DNA of 64,000 nt. Origin: Morinoia aosen (taxonomy: Eukaryota; Arthropoda; Malacostraca; Amphipoda; Talitridae). The first letter of the stretch is position 1. Each line of letters begins with the position of its first letter. Below, piece after piece: positions 12,601 to 22,799 of the stretch. The notes below the pieces were generated by a model that was not told the origin of the DNA, made no database searches, and saw only the letters and a list, made by a program, of their open reading frames with translations. The stretch covers positions 44,803,842 through 44,867,841 of the forward strand of contig CM059569.1 in assembly GCA_030386875.1 (NCBI GenBank), in the 5' to 3' direction. A program made the translations under genes and the position numbers.

Positions 12601-13063
12601 AAGGCTAGATTTTAAGGTAGGAATGGCTGTTTATTAGGTGGATTCTCTGATTTTTCTTAGGGAAAGATGCTTAGACAAACAGTATTTAGAATTTTGTTGC
12701 CATGTGCGTTGAAGCTGTTCATTGGACTAGGTCTGTTTAGGTAAATTTCCAAATTTGATTCCCGACATTGAAGCCTCCCAACTTCTGCAAATTATGTAAA
12801 TTTGATCTTTTTGCGACCTATTCATATTATGCCATTCAAGATTAGGTAAGCTATCCATTCTTATATTAATACAGATAACGCTAGAGGAAAGTTATTCCAT
12901 GCAATGCAATCGTTCTTTATTGCAGGTGCTTTATCCTCCCTCGCTGCCCTTCCTGCCGCTGCTGCTCACATCCATGTACTGTGGCATTGGTCTGAGCTGG
13001 GCTTTTGTGTCGTACTACTGGCAACTGCTCCACATGGAGTCTGATAGAACGAAGACTGCATAA
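3631..13063 (+). CDS. ALG8: ALG8 dolichyl-P-Glc:Glc1Man9GlcNAc2-PP-dolichol alpha-1,3-glucosyltransferase (first exon missing)
   Basis: An ER membrane enzyme (GT57 family) that adds the second glucose to the lipid-linked oligosaccharide from dolichyl-phosphate glucose before N-glycan transfer. Coding exons: 3631-3775, 3947-4074, 4580-4742, 5716-5831, 6633-6759, 7497-7602, 8988-9124, 10319-10458, 10843-10954, 11839-12006, 12926-13063; all join in frame. Family signatures are visible: [20 protein letters not shown] and [15 protein letters not shown] in the first luminal loop (TDFE holds the conserved acidic residue), [33 protein letters not shown] and HVHEKAILL. The visible 492 residues plus about 35 missing ones match the usual ~525. 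The first visible exon begins on the third base of a codon, so an upstream exon must exist. The exon 8988-9124 donor (CTG|gtctgg) is weak. ALG6 is the alternative, but the [24 protein letters not shown] wording favours ALG8. Confidence 0.93.
6900..7264. repeat. 21-bp minisatellite in an ALG8 intron
   Basis: About 17 copies of a 21-bp unit, ATGCATAGGGGCTGAGTATGC, with only a few substitutions. The junction TATGCATGCATA is palindromic. Because the unit length is a multiple of three and lacks stops in several frames, spurious long reading frames exist on both strands; these are not genes. Confidence 0.95.
7398..7512 (+). repeat. Tandem duplication of the acceptor before the ALG8 exon at 7497
   Basis: The segment 'GCATGACCCTGTTTGTGCC' AGGTTCTGTCT (about 7418-7449) is repeated as 'GCATGACCCTGTTTGTTGC' AGGTTCTGTCT (about 7477-7507). 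The copies therefore share intron end, AG and the first exon bases. The real exon begins at 7497 (frame-consistent [11 protein letters not shown]). Use of the upstream copy would add 58 nt and shift the frame. Confidence 0.75.
8241..8695 (+). repeat. 44-48-bp minisatellite resembling the downstream 3' splice site
   Basis: Ten tandem copies of a unit centred on GAATGAAGCACTGAAGTTAA CTGTGTGTGCAGGACTAATTCTAA. Eight carry the terminal CAGG; two have GCAAG. The unit matches the real intron end at 8954-8988 (AATGAATTACTGAAATTACC TGTGTGTGCAGG) at 28 of 32 positions, so the array looks seeded by that acceptor. Confidence 0.85.
9125..9315 (+). repeat. Pyrimidine-rich imperfect tandem repeat after an ALG8 donor
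   Basis: About four loose copies of a roughly 45-bp unit around 'GGCTTCTCTTGGTCTT', starting right at the weak donor CTG|gtctgg. Each copy repeats a TTGGTCT word resembling that donor. Confidence 0.5.
9905..10260. repeat. Imperfect tandem/inverted repeat in an ALG8 intron
   Basis: Diverged units of roughly 85 bp around 'TGTATTACTGTGCTTGC' with internal inverted pairs (TCTGTATTACTG / CAGTAATACAGA at about 10069-10112). No coding content seen. Confidence 0.5.
12007..12475. repeat. Diverged tandem repeat in the last ALG8 intron
   Basis: Three to four degenerate copies of a unit of about 115-135 bp, sharing 'GGCAGTAAGTTATTTCTC', 'GAGTTTGTTGT' and 'CAGCTGCTT...GATTGGGT'. The two left-most copies are the most alike. 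Confidence 0.45.
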
Positions 13064-13262
13064 ACTCATCGGACTACTGGCAACTGCTGCATCTGAGCTC
13101 GCATTGAACTAAGCTTGCATAAACTCTTACTACTGATAACTGCTGCATCTAAAATCTGGTAGAATGAAGACTTGTGTAAACTCCTTGTACTATTGGTGAC
13201 GGCTGCGTCTGTGTTCTGACAGAACTAAAACTGTGAATTTATCAGACTACTGGTAACTATAG
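13013..13262 (+). repeat. Tandem copies of the last ALG8 coding segment extending into the 3' UTR
   Basis: Unit 1 (13013-13071) codes for the ALG8 C-terminus ([11 protein letters not shown]...) and the stop. It is followed by three further copies of about 58 bp and a partial fifth (13073-, 13130-, 13188-, 13246-13262), each starting near TACTACTGGCAACTGCTGCA and containing 'GAACNAAGNCT'. Divergence rises away from unit 1. Confidence 0.75.
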
Positions 13263-13798
13263 GATAACTGTTCGACTGGAATAGATTGAAATACTGCTCA
13301 AGTGCTTGAGCGGGACATATCATATTGGAGTACAACTGTTGAAATTGAACACACTGACTGCCTGACATAAGGACATGAGCTGCCTTTGGTGACAGTTGCC
13401 GGTTGTCTTGGTTATCTGCATCGAAGTTTTTGCTACGTCTTTGCTGCATGTAGTACAAGTGTATTATATAATGGTATCACTTTATGTACCAACGCTCATG
13501 GCTTATGAATTGATCATCTTTGAGTGAGCAAGTGCGTTGTGAAGGTGGTCACTCCTGATGCTCATCATTTTTGTGCAAAAGAACTTAGCTTCTTTTAGTT
13601 TTATTGTGCTTACTTGCAAGTGCCATGTAGTGGACACCTGAACTTCCATGTTATACGTCCATGTTAGGCAGATTTTTACTAAAATTGGTTGAATTACATT
13701 GGAAATTTTGGGTTCTCTGTCGATTAATTTCGTTTTTTTTCTTTCACTCCAAGTAAGGTTACGAGTCTATTAAATGCAACTTTAGTTTACATGTTAGT
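13263..13798. other. Probable ALG8 3' UTR / intergenic
   Basis: No gene seen. An ATTAAA at about 13768 is a possible polyadenylation signal, and an AATAAA lies at about 15322; neither is followed by a decisive downstream element. Confidence 0.3.
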
Positions 13799-14042
13799 TT
13801 ATTGTTAGAATAGAGCTGTAGTACGTTTGTGTGTGTGGAAGTAAAAAGAAGTAGTAGTGCGGAAGTAGTAGTACGAAAGTAGTGGAAGTAGTACTACGGT
13901 TGTGTGTGTGGAAGTAATGGTGCTGTAGTACGGTTGTGTGTGTGTGTGGAAGTAATGGTGCTGTAGTACGGTTGTGTGTGTGTGTGGAAGTAATGGTGCT
14001 GTAGTACGGTTGTGTGTATGTGTGTGTGTGGAAGTAAGGTGT
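13799..14042. repeat. GT-rich minisatellite
   Basis: Units of about 38-40 bp around 'GTAGTACGGTTGTGTGTGTG' and 'GGAAGTAATGGTGCT', roughly five copies with variable (TG)n length. Confidence 0.8.
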
Positions 14043-14486
14043 TCTAGTACCAGAAAAATGCAAAATTGCTTCTGAAAGTGAAAGTTCTCAAAAATATTAA
14101 TATTTTGAGACCTCTGAGTTTCATGTCTGTTTGCCATGTAAACTGCGAGTTGGTAGAATTGTTTTGATGGCACTGCCAATTTTTGCCTCACAGCTGGACG
14201 TGTGTGGCTGTGTTCACTAGCTCTAAGCTTACTTAGTCAGGTTGTGCAAAAATGTTTTAAAAGTTAGGATTCGTTTTCTTAATTTGCATGAGAGCTTTAG
14301 TCTAATGAAAATTTAAGTCTTATACCTTAGGAGTTTCAAGACTTTTAACATAATTACTAAGTGCACTTACTAACCGAATCGTTTCTCTACGCTGTCACAA
14401 ATGTCCAGCGATGAGGTGTCAATGCTTACGGCTGTCACAGTTTGAAGACCTCAGGTGATCATGTTACATCTGGGTCCTCAGCGTGG
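14043..14486. other. No feature recognised
   Basis: AT-rich intergenic DNA between the GT-rich minisatellite and the MITE. No exon-like stretch on either strand. Confidence 0.4.
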
Positions 14487-15130
14487 TAGAGGAAACAAGT
14501 TTTAGTCATTTTAAAGGGGGAAATACTCCCCTCAGGGGGATACAACTATTGTATCTATGGGAATTAGCGCTCCCAGGGGGACTATGTGAGGGCCCGAGCT
14601 AAAGGTTAGGTAGGCTTTCTTTTTGTTAAAATAGAAAAGGTTTTCGTTTTGTTAGGGACCATCTTTTTTCGGTTCACTGCCGTCCTGTTTTTCAGCACCT
14701 ACTACTTTCTTCTTCAAGTTTGACCTTGTTTCATGAACTTCTTTCTCATCTTACTGTTTCTATGCCCCTTCTGCATAGATTCCCCATTCTCTTATCTCCA
14801 TACTAAATGGTGCCTTCCTCCTTCCTCTCGTCGATACGCTCTTTTTTTATAGCGTTTAGGGAGGCTTAAACTAACTTATAAGTTATAACTTGACTTATAA
14901 AGGGGGAAATACACCTCTTGTTCGGCTATCCAATAGGACGGCTTCATTTCGAACAAACTTTATGACGTCACCATTGCGACATGTCGTTAGACCAATAGTG
15001 GTGCCGGATTTGGGGCTAGCAGTGTTGACAGACGCAATTTGAGCGCTGCTATTGGTTCGTTGCCATGACGTCAGCACTGCCACTCGGTCGACGTTGAAAG
15101 ACTGGCTTGACCCTACCTTGTTTCCTCTCC
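14487..15130. mobile_element. MITE family R, copy 1 (interrupted by a SINE-B)
   Basis: The terminal inverted repeat AGAGGAAACAAG occurs at the left end and as its reverse complement CTTGTTTCCTCT at the right end, flanked by a possible 5-bp duplication CGTGG (14482-14486 and 15131-15135). The interior ('AATAGTGGTGCCGGATTTGG', 'CAGTGTTGACAGACGCAAT') matches the copy at 35477-35720. A SINE-B sits inside at 14527-14897. Confidence 0.75.
14527..14897 (+). mobile_element. SINE-B retroposon inserted in MITE R
   Basis: Starts CCCCTCAGGGGGATACAACT and ends with a GAGGCTTAAACTAACTTA-type tail. It is bracketed by TAAAGGGGGAAATAC at 14512-14526 and 14898-14912, a target-site duplication. One of eight copies of this family in the window. 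Confidence 0.85.
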
Positions 15131-15135
15131 CGTGG

Positions 15136-16635
15136 TTGTAAATCAGCATCAGCGGACATAAGTTTTTGCTACTGCCTGACTATCAAAGCATGTTTACAGG
15201 AAACGTAGCTAGAAAACTGAAATTCTTTTACCTGACCGAGCCTATTAAGTTCGAAACCCAGGCCATTCTTAAGTAGAACTTTGCAGTGTGCCTCGTAATT
15301 CTAACTTTGTGCTTCTCTTCAATAAAATTTAAGATGAAATACTTCTCGAGGGAAATGGAGCAAGATTACAACATTAACTGCGATGAGTATTTCTCATTTT
15401 GTCTCAATAATCTTCACTAAGTTTCAGAGATTTTTCTTTATGCTAGTTGTTTTCTTCAGTATTCATTTTGTGTGTTAATTCTATTTGAAGTTGGTGACAA
15501 CATTGAATAACTTTGATACGGCAAAGCTTAATTATCTTCCACTGAATGAGAAGTCTTGCAAAGGAAAATAAATTGTTTGCCTCGCCACGCACTGCAGCTG
15601 CGCAAAAGTGTTTGCTCCTCGTTCTCTTTGTGTTGTTTGTTTGGAATGGTTTTATCCTTGGTTTTTTTTTTGTTATTGTGATTGATTTCTTTCTTTTCTT
15701 TTTTTAGGTAAAGTCGTAATCTTTAAGAAAGGAGAGTTGCTTTTTAGTTGATGAATTAGTATTTTATCTTTTTGTTTTATTATTTCCAAAAGATAAAGAT
15801 TGAAGTTAGTTGTCTAAAATCTGAATTGTTGGAGTTATATGTAAAAAGAAACACACGAATGTCAATGTATTCATAAAATTTTTGAGTTGAGCTTTGTTTT
15901 ATGTAATTTTGAGTTCATTATGAAGAAAAGTTTATGATGTACACACTCCTAAGGCAATCGTCTGTAATACAAAATCTTTTGTGTAGTGAAACTTTCGAGT
16001 ACAAAGCACATTTTATATGCATCTAATGTTGTTGTTATGTCACTTGTTTGCCCTGAACCCCGTCATGTGTTAGATCACGTCAGTAACGTGAAGGATGTTT
16101 CCACCCATTTTACGTACCCTCTCTCGTTAAGTATTCTTACTCGGTTTCATTTCCTGGCTTTTAAAAATGATTATTTGTCGCTCCTTGCCGAGCTTTTTGA
16201 GTCTAATGTTCCTATGAGGATTTTATGATATTTTTGATCTTTGAACGGAACGGAAATTTTGACGCGGCTCTGCCCAACATTGCTGGCGTCAAAATTGCGA
16301 GTTAGTCTCTTTGCGCAGTTGAACTTTCAGGGGGGGGGGGGGGGGGGCAACCGGGTGCATTCAAATCCCGCATTGTATTTGAAAAATATGATTCAAGTTC
16401 CTTCCTCTTATTTTTAGCACCTCCTAACGTGTCAAGTGTATAAACACTTGCGTTATAGTCACTTACTTTTTGTTGGTCTACAGTTATAATTTTTGATGGG
16501 TTTTTGTCGAACTTTGATGGGTTTTGTCAATTTTGATGTGTTTTTGTCAAACTACATGTTCAATTTTCGATATTATAGTATGTAACTGCTGTGATCTAGG
16601 CAACTCCTGGATTGTAATGTAGGTACGTAAAATGA
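15136..16635. other. No gene seen; contains an 18-G run
   Basis: Mostly AT-rich unique-looking DNA. 16330-16347 is an uninterrupted run of 18 G, an assembly-risk site and potential G-quadruplex. Short tandem wording 'TTTGATGGGTTTTTGTC' occurs at about 16490-16550. Confidence 0.5.
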
Positions 16636-17560
16636 ACTTAGGGGGTCCAGAAAATAATTTTTTTTGATCCGATTGGTCTGAAATTTGGTCAGTATATGTA
16701 TTTTGCAAGACAAACATATTTCAACTCATGAAATTTTTTGATTTAGGCCTTAGTTTTTCCGAAAAATAGTTTTTTGGGTCATGTTTATATTTATTTCAAA
16801 AGAATAGAAGTTATTGAGTTTTTATGCTAAAACAAATTTAAAGACAGTTTTGGAATCCTTGGAACATTTCCAATAAAAATATATTCAGGGATTTTGCATT
16901 ATTTTTTTTATATATGCGATATTTTACAAATATATCAAATAATACCGAAATTTTTGGATTTGAACTGTTATATAAAAAAATTGAAATGTGAAAATGGAAA
17001 AAATGGGAATATAACTTTGTTAAAAATGTTTCAAGGATTCCAAAACTGTCTTTGTTTTCTTCCCAGCATAAAAACTCAATGACTTCTATTCTTTTGAATT
17101 TTGAAAATAAGTGACTTTACAGTATAGGCCAAAAACAAAATTTTTTGTTAAAGTGTAATATAATGGAAAATTTATGTAATTGAATGCCGTTTTCATTTTT
17201 ATTTGGATTATCTCCATGCATAACATCATATTCACACTGTGAATTGTAATTTACAAAAAAATTAATTTTTTTTACTTATTTCATAAATATTATGAAATTT
17301 TTTGTTTTCAGTCTGATTCTTATAAAATTTGACTATTATGTGTAACTTTTGAAAAGAAAAACAATTTCATCTATACATTTTTTTGATTCAGGCCTTAGTT
17401 TTTGAAAAAAATTTGACACATTGGTTTTTAGTCCAATGGTATTAATATTTCAAAAGAATAGAACTCATTGAGTTTTTATGCTAGAAAAAAAACCAAGACA
17501 GTTATAGAATCCTTGAAACATTTCTAACAAAAGTACATTCGCAAATTTTCCATTTCTTCA
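16636..17560 (-). mobile_element. Foldback element family P, diverged copy
   Basis: Resembles the reverse complement of 39563-40721: shared 'TTGATCCGATTGGTCTGAAAT', 'CATAAAAACTCAATGA' and 'CCTTAGTTTTT'. Like that copy it is internally palindromic: 'GACAGTTTTGGAATCCTTGG' near 16840 pairs with 'AAGGATTCCAAAACTGTC' near 17033. The start (CTTAGGGGGTCC) is a decayed version of the TTAAGGGGGCCCTCCG terminus. Confidence 0.7.
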
Positions 17561-17858
17561 TACTTGGTAGTACAATGCAATCACAGCCTCCCGCTCTTTG
17601 GATTACGCAACGGTCTACGTCCGCCTGGCTAGCAGGGCTTTGTCTTATTTTGCAGTTTTGTACTTTGCTTTCGTACTGGGTGCCTGCCTTAGTAGTTCTC
17701 TTTTTTTACTTCCTAAACGGAGATGTCTATTTATTTCGTTTTTTATTGAGTTTTTGAATTTGTTTTTAAATTTCGATTACATTTAAATGGAATGATGCTT
17801 TTTCTTATCAGCTAATGGCTGAGTAGTCCTTTCTTTTGCTGAAATAAATAATTTTTCG

Positions 17859-18078
17859 TTTTTTACGGGCCATCTTTTGTGGTTCACTGTTGTCCTGTTT
17901 TTCAGCTCCTTCTACTTTCCTCAATTTTTATCTTGTTTCAGAAGCTTATTTCTCAACTTACTGTTTCTATGCACCTTCAGTATAGATTCTGCGTTTCGTC
18001 AAGTCCATACTTGATGGTGCTTTCCTTCTTCCTCTCTTTGGAACGCCTTTGTTACGGTTAAGGAGGTTTAAACAAACT
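17859..18078 (+). mobile_element. SINE-B retroposon, 5'-truncated and diverged
   Basis: Contains the 3' two-thirds of the family ('CTGTTTTTCAGC', 'TTACTGTTTCTATGC', 'AGATTC', 'ATGGTGC', 'AAGGAGGTTTAAACAAAC'). Ends are approximate and no duplication is seen. Confidence 0.7.
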
Positions 18079-18887
18079 TCTCATCGAATCTGCTTCTCAC
18101 TACCACTACTGTAGTGGGTATTTATTTGTCATCTGGGGTAAACAAGTATGAATTTTTCATCTTCTGTAATTTTTTTTTAGTTTTCAATGCGCATTCTGTG
18201 AAGCAAACGTGAGCTTTCATTACCTGGTACGTTTTTGTGAAGGTGTTGACCTCGCGACATCATAGGGCTGTTTTTGTTAACGCATCTCTTTAAAGTTTAA
18301 ATGGGGAGCTTTTCAAACGCAGAGTATTAAAAAGACCTCATGAGGCTGGTTTAGTTTGACGTATGTTAAAAAAATGAGGACTGAGGGAGTCCCTTTAAAA
18401 GGTACATAGAAAGTGCGTCTTCATACATGGCAGACGTAAATCTTAAGATTTGAAAAACGTATGTCATACTTTGAGCATTTCCTCCATTGAGTATCGAAAA
18501 AGGACGAATGATGCTCATTGAAACGTACTGTGTTCTGCGATTTAAAGTTCGTGTTTTGACTCCCAAGAGATTGCGTTTACTGAGATTGTTCTTCAGTGTT
18601 CCTTAAAACGAGATTTTCTTAGGTTACCTGACCTACACGCAGTATGCAAATAAGTGTGTCTGCGTCCGAGTCCTCAAGGAACTAGCACTCCTAAGTGGCA
18701 ACACCTAAATATCAGCGACACTTGCTGCATGAGTCTGTGGTGGGTTTTGATTTGTGGTTATGTAGGCCTTTTTTATTTATTCTTCCGTCGTTCTGTGCGA
18801 CCAACCTCTTGCACGTGTGCCTTCATTTATTGTGTCAACCTATTTTATCACTTAGTCTCGAGATTTTTTATTAAGATGCATTACTAG
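18079..18887. other. No gene seen
   Basis: Intergenic sequence without exon-like features between two SINE-B copies. Confidence 0.4.
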
Positions 18888-19202
18888 CGCTCCCAGGGGG
18901 ACTATGTGAGGGCTCGAGCTAAAGGTTAGGTAGGCTCTCTTTTTGTTGAAATAGAATAGGTTTTGTTTTGTTATAGACCATCTTTTTTCGGTTCACTGCT
19001 GCGTATTTTTTCAGCACCTACTACTTTCTTCTTCAACTTCGATCTTGTTTCATGAACTTCTTTCTCATCTCACTGTTTCTATGCCCTTTCTGCATAGATT
19101 CCGCGTTCCCTTTACTCCATTCTAAATGGTGCCTTCTTCCTTCCTCTCTTTGGATCTCATTTGTTGAGGATAGGGAGGCTTTAACTAACTAATAATCTAA
19201 TC
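18888..19202 (+). mobile_element. SINE-B retroposon, slightly 5'-truncated
   Basis: Begins inside the family consensus at CGCTCCCAGGGGGACTATG. It is bracketed by TAAGATG[C/T]ATTACTAG at 18872-18887 and 19203-19218, a 16-bp target-site duplication with one mismatch. Truncation at the 5' end plus a duplication indicates LINE-type target-primed insertion. Confidence 0.85.
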
Positions 19203-19342
19203 TAAGATGTATTACTAGTTTAGCAGGCGGCGTCGTCCAAGTTTTATGCCCTCGAGAAGCCTCTTGAACTTAAAAACTTGAAGTTTCTATGCGATTATCG
19301 CTCAATTGAAATGAAATTGAGGTTGACTTACATGCATATACA

Positions 19343-19686
19343 CCCCTCAGGGGGATACAGCTATTGTATCTATGGGAATTGGCGCTCCCAGGGGGACTAT
19401 GTGAGGGCCCGAGCTAAAGGTTAGGTAGGCTTCCTTTTTGTTGTAATAAAATAGGTTTTTGTTTTGTTACGGACCATCTTTTTTCGGTTCACTGCTGTCC
19501 TGTTTTTCAGCACCTACTACTTTCTTCTTCAACTTTTTTCTTGTTTCATGAACTTCTTTCCTAGCTTACTGTTTCTGTGCAGCTTGTGCATAGATTCCGC
19601 GTTCCCTCAACTCCATACTAAATGGTGCCTTCCTCTTTCCTCTCTTGGAACATCTTTGTCGGGGTTAAGGGAGGCTAAAACTTTCT

Positions 19687-19720
<34 letters not shown>
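19343..19720 (+). mobile_element. SINE-B retroposon nested in the RTE tail
   Basis: Full-length start (CCCCTCAGGGGGATACAG) and a tail ending in (TAA)n at about 19690-19720. Flanked by TACATGCATATACA at 19329-19342 and 19721-19734 (14-bp duplication). Because it interrupts the RTE tail, it inserted later. Confidence 0.9.
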
Positions 19721-19723
<3 letters not shown>

Positions 19724-20023
19724 ATGCATATACATATACCGGGCTTATTCTCCCTATGGGAGGGTAGCCGACAGCAGGCCACAATCACCACACTTAGTCA
19801 CTAGGAGGCGAGAGAGGCAGCACTGGCCGCACCTGAACTGCCAGGATCAGCAGCAGCCCAGCACAACCACCTTCAACAGTCGGGCCCGACAGCCATAGCT
19901 GGTTTACCCCGACCGCTTCATTGAGTGCAGCCTCTCCCCCCGCACAGGACAGGTCAACCCCATCACACACGGGCAGCTTCCAGTAACGCGTCAAAAATAA
20001 AATTACCTTCTTATGCACTGCCC

Positions 20024-21680
20024 CTACTCACTTCTGTCCGCAGCCATCCCTCTCGCCACGTCCACAGTCAGACCCCTCTCATACAAAGCACGTCTCACCC
20101 CATCCATCCAACTCATCCGTGGTCTACCTCGCGCTCGAAGACCACTCACTTCCGACATGTATATCTTTTTCACCAGCCGCTCAACATTCATTCTTTCAAC
20201 ATGCCCAAACCATCCAAGCACTCTTTCATCCACTCGCCTGCTCAACTTTTTGATAACACCAGTCTGCCCCCTAACCAACTCATTCCTGATCCTTTCTCTT
20301 CTAGTTACTCCATACATGCTCCTCAAACACTTCATCTCAAACACATCCAACTTCCTCCTCTCAGCTGCTCTCAACCCCCAGGACTTTGCTCCATACAACA
20401 AAACTGGCACAATCAAGCATTCATACAGTCCCCTCTCAGCATTCATACTCAAACTCCTGCATTCAAAAACTTTCCTCATTGCACCCAATGTCTTACAGCC
20501 TTCACTCACTCGATGCTTCACTTCTACTTCCATACTATCCTTAACAGTCACATCCGACCCGAGGGACCTAAAATGCTCTACCTCCTCTAAAACTTCACCA
20601 TTCAACCTCACATCCAAAGTTTCAAACACTCCACCTCTTGAACATCTCATCACCTTACTTTTATTCACATTTACCCTCAATTTCCGCCTTTCGCACACTC
20701 TACCAAACTCTGCAACCAGTCTCCTCAGTTTTTCCTCTAAATCAGCCACAAGCGCTGTATCATCTGCAAACAACAGCTGACACACTTCCCAATACATACC
20801 ATTTCGTCCCACCAACTGCGCACCTTTTCCCAACACACTGGCATTCACTACTCTCACCACACCATCCATAAACAAACTAAACAACCACGGCGACATCACA
20901 CATCCCTGTCTCACACCTGTCACAACTGGGAACCATTCACTCACCTCATTCCCTACTCTCACACATGCTCTGCTATCAATGTAGAAACTCTTGATCGCAT
21001 TTAACAGTCTCCCACCCACTCCATACAAAATTACCACTTGCCATAAAGCCTCGCGATCCACTCTGTCATACGTCTTCTCTAGATCCATAAATGCCCAATA
21101 TACATCCTTTCCCTTTAATAAGTATTTTCCATTCACCTGCCTCACAGCAAACATTTGATCCACACAACCTCTATCACACCTAAAACCACACTGTTCTTCA
21201 GCAAGCACACGATCCGTCAACACTCTCACTCTTCCAATTAAAACTTTTCCATACAGCTTCCCAACGACACTCAGTAGACTTATACCCCTAGAATTCCTGC
21301 ACTCATATCTGTCACCTTTCCCCTTGTACAACGGAACTACACACGCGCTACTCCAATCAACCGGCACATTACTAGCCTCGAAACATTTAATAAACTTACC
21401 AACCATTCTACGACCACATTTCCTCCTTTCTTTAGACATTCAACCGTGCAGCCATCCAAACCTGGAGCTTTCCCATTTTTCATTCCATCTAACGCACCTT
21501 TTACCTCTGCACTTCTTATTCGACTTCTATTCACTTCACCAAACACAGGCATTCTAACATCACTTCCAACAGCTACTACTCCTATCAATCCTATCATCCC
21601 TCACGTTCAGCAGTTCCTCAAAATACTCCGCCCTTCTCTTTCTCACATCACAACTCTCCACTAGCAGCCTACCATTTGCA
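20024..21680 (-). pseudogene. RTE reverse transcriptase (frameshifted fragment)
   Basis: The main frame (21439 to 20024, 471 residues) covers most of the RT: VPLYKGKGDRYECRNSRGIS (finger), GFRCDRGCVDQMFAVRQV, FMDLEKTYDRVDREALW (first catalytic aspartate), TGVRQGCVMSPWLFSLFM, LLFADDTALVADLE (catalytic FADD), then thumb and a C-terminal GWFGHVERM ... RGRPRMSWMDGVR, typical of the RTE/BovB group. The upstream part (GKAPGLDGCTVECLKKGG, 21597-21440) is in another frame and is preceded by a further piece (RRAEYFEELLNVRDDR) to about 21680. The frameshift and missing endonuclease make it non-autonomous. Confidence 0.85.
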
Positions 21681-21703
21681 CTTGACTTGAAGAGGTTGAC
21701 TTA

Positions 21704-22299
21704 AAATAGTAAAATCCAAATTTAATTTTTGACGTATGGAAGATTGATGCTGAAATAAATTTAAGAGCTATACGCTCTCATTTTTTGATTAATCTGCCAA
21801 GATTGTGGGCAAGTTCTAAAAAATTATTATTTGCATACTCTTTAGGAATTTTTATGTGTTGAGGTTATGTTCGAATTCAAAGCACGTGCGAAGTATGATT
21901 CACGGCGATATTTTTCCTTTTTCATGATTGTTTCACAAACAAGAATCGCAGGAAAATTGTCTGACGAGGGAACTTGCACATTTGTTTGCTCTTGAATGTA
22001 GATTGCATTTTGACAAAATGGAAAAGAGAAAAATGAGTATTTTGTCGTGGAGAATATAAAAAAAATGACTAAAAGGCATGTCAACACGTTGCCTCTAGTC
22101 AGTTGAATGGATTGGTTAAAAGCAATCAAAGTCGGAAATGGCATTTCGGATAAAAAATTGAAGAAAATGAGTTGTTAGCTTTTTCAATTTCATTTTTGTT
22201 AATCTTGGCTTATGCCTGGTCTAAGTATACGCCTAATAGTAATAGAAAAATTGAAGAAAATGTGTTGTTAGCTTTTTCAATTTCATTTTTATTAATCTT

Positions 22300-22381
<82 letters not shown>

Positions 22382-22506
22382 GTCTAAGTATACGCCTAAT
22401 AGGAATGAAAATCTTTCTGATTTAATTCACGGAAGGACATTCAAAATTCCTAGTACATGTGAATGCATTGGAATTTTCTAAATTCAGTCTATTTTCTTTC
22501 ATAGCA
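21704..22506. repeat. No gene; ~90-bp duplication containing an (AT)n microsatellite
   Basis: A segment reading 'TGTTAGCTTTTTCAATTTCA' ... 'GTCTAAGTATACGCCTAATA' occurs at 22170-22235. It recurs at 22263-22405, where the second copy is split by an (AT)n run at 22304-22379 (about 37 repeats). Confidence 0.8.
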
Positions 22507-22775
22507 TTGCTCGCCATAGCGCAAGTGGCTAGGAGTTCTGCCGCCGTGCGGGAGACCCGGGATCGATTCTCGGCGCTGGCGGTGGCGATTTTCTCTGTTG
22601 GGTATAGGAGAAAAATTCCAAGCACAATATCCCACTCCACCCAGGTGTCTGAAATGGGTACCGGTCTTGACCGGGGGAAAGCGTCATGGCGTCCTTGCGT
22701 TGGTTATAAGGCATTTAAAAATCGATTGTACAAGGTGATATGCATCAGGCTTGATTGGAAATAAAGCATCCGTAG
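22507..22775 (+). mobile_element. tRNA-derived SINE, family A, copy 2
   Basis: Box A-like 'GCGCAAGTGGCTAGGAGTTC' and box B-like 'GGGATCGATTCTCGGCG' are followed by the family tail (GTTGGGTATAGGAGAAAAAT, GAAATGGGTACCGGTCTTGA, TTGATTGGAAATAAAGCATC) and a 3' (ATT)n run. Very similar to copy 3 at 55485, so probably recently active. Confidence 0.88.
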
Positions 22776-22799
22776 ATACCTTCATTATTATTATTATCA

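Larger units (their letters stand above)
19331..21691 (-). mobile_element. RTE-type non-LTR retrotransposon, 5'-truncated
   Basis: A - strand retrotransposon lying between two copies of GAGGTTGACTTA (19319-19330 and 21692-21703), read as a 12-bp target-site duplication. It carries a reverse transcriptase frame with RTE/BovB-style motifs. Its 3' end (left side) has been hit by a SINE-B at 19343-19720 with its own duplication TACATGCATATACA. The endonuclease domain and 5' end are absent. Confidence 0.8.

Noticed and set aside
13794..14191. His/Thr-rich frames on the - strand
   Set aside because: Translation of a (TG)n-containing minisatellite.
19925..20871. + strand frames opposite the reverse transcriptase
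   Set aside because: Shadows of the - strand RTE coding sequence; composition reflects the antisense of the RT codons.
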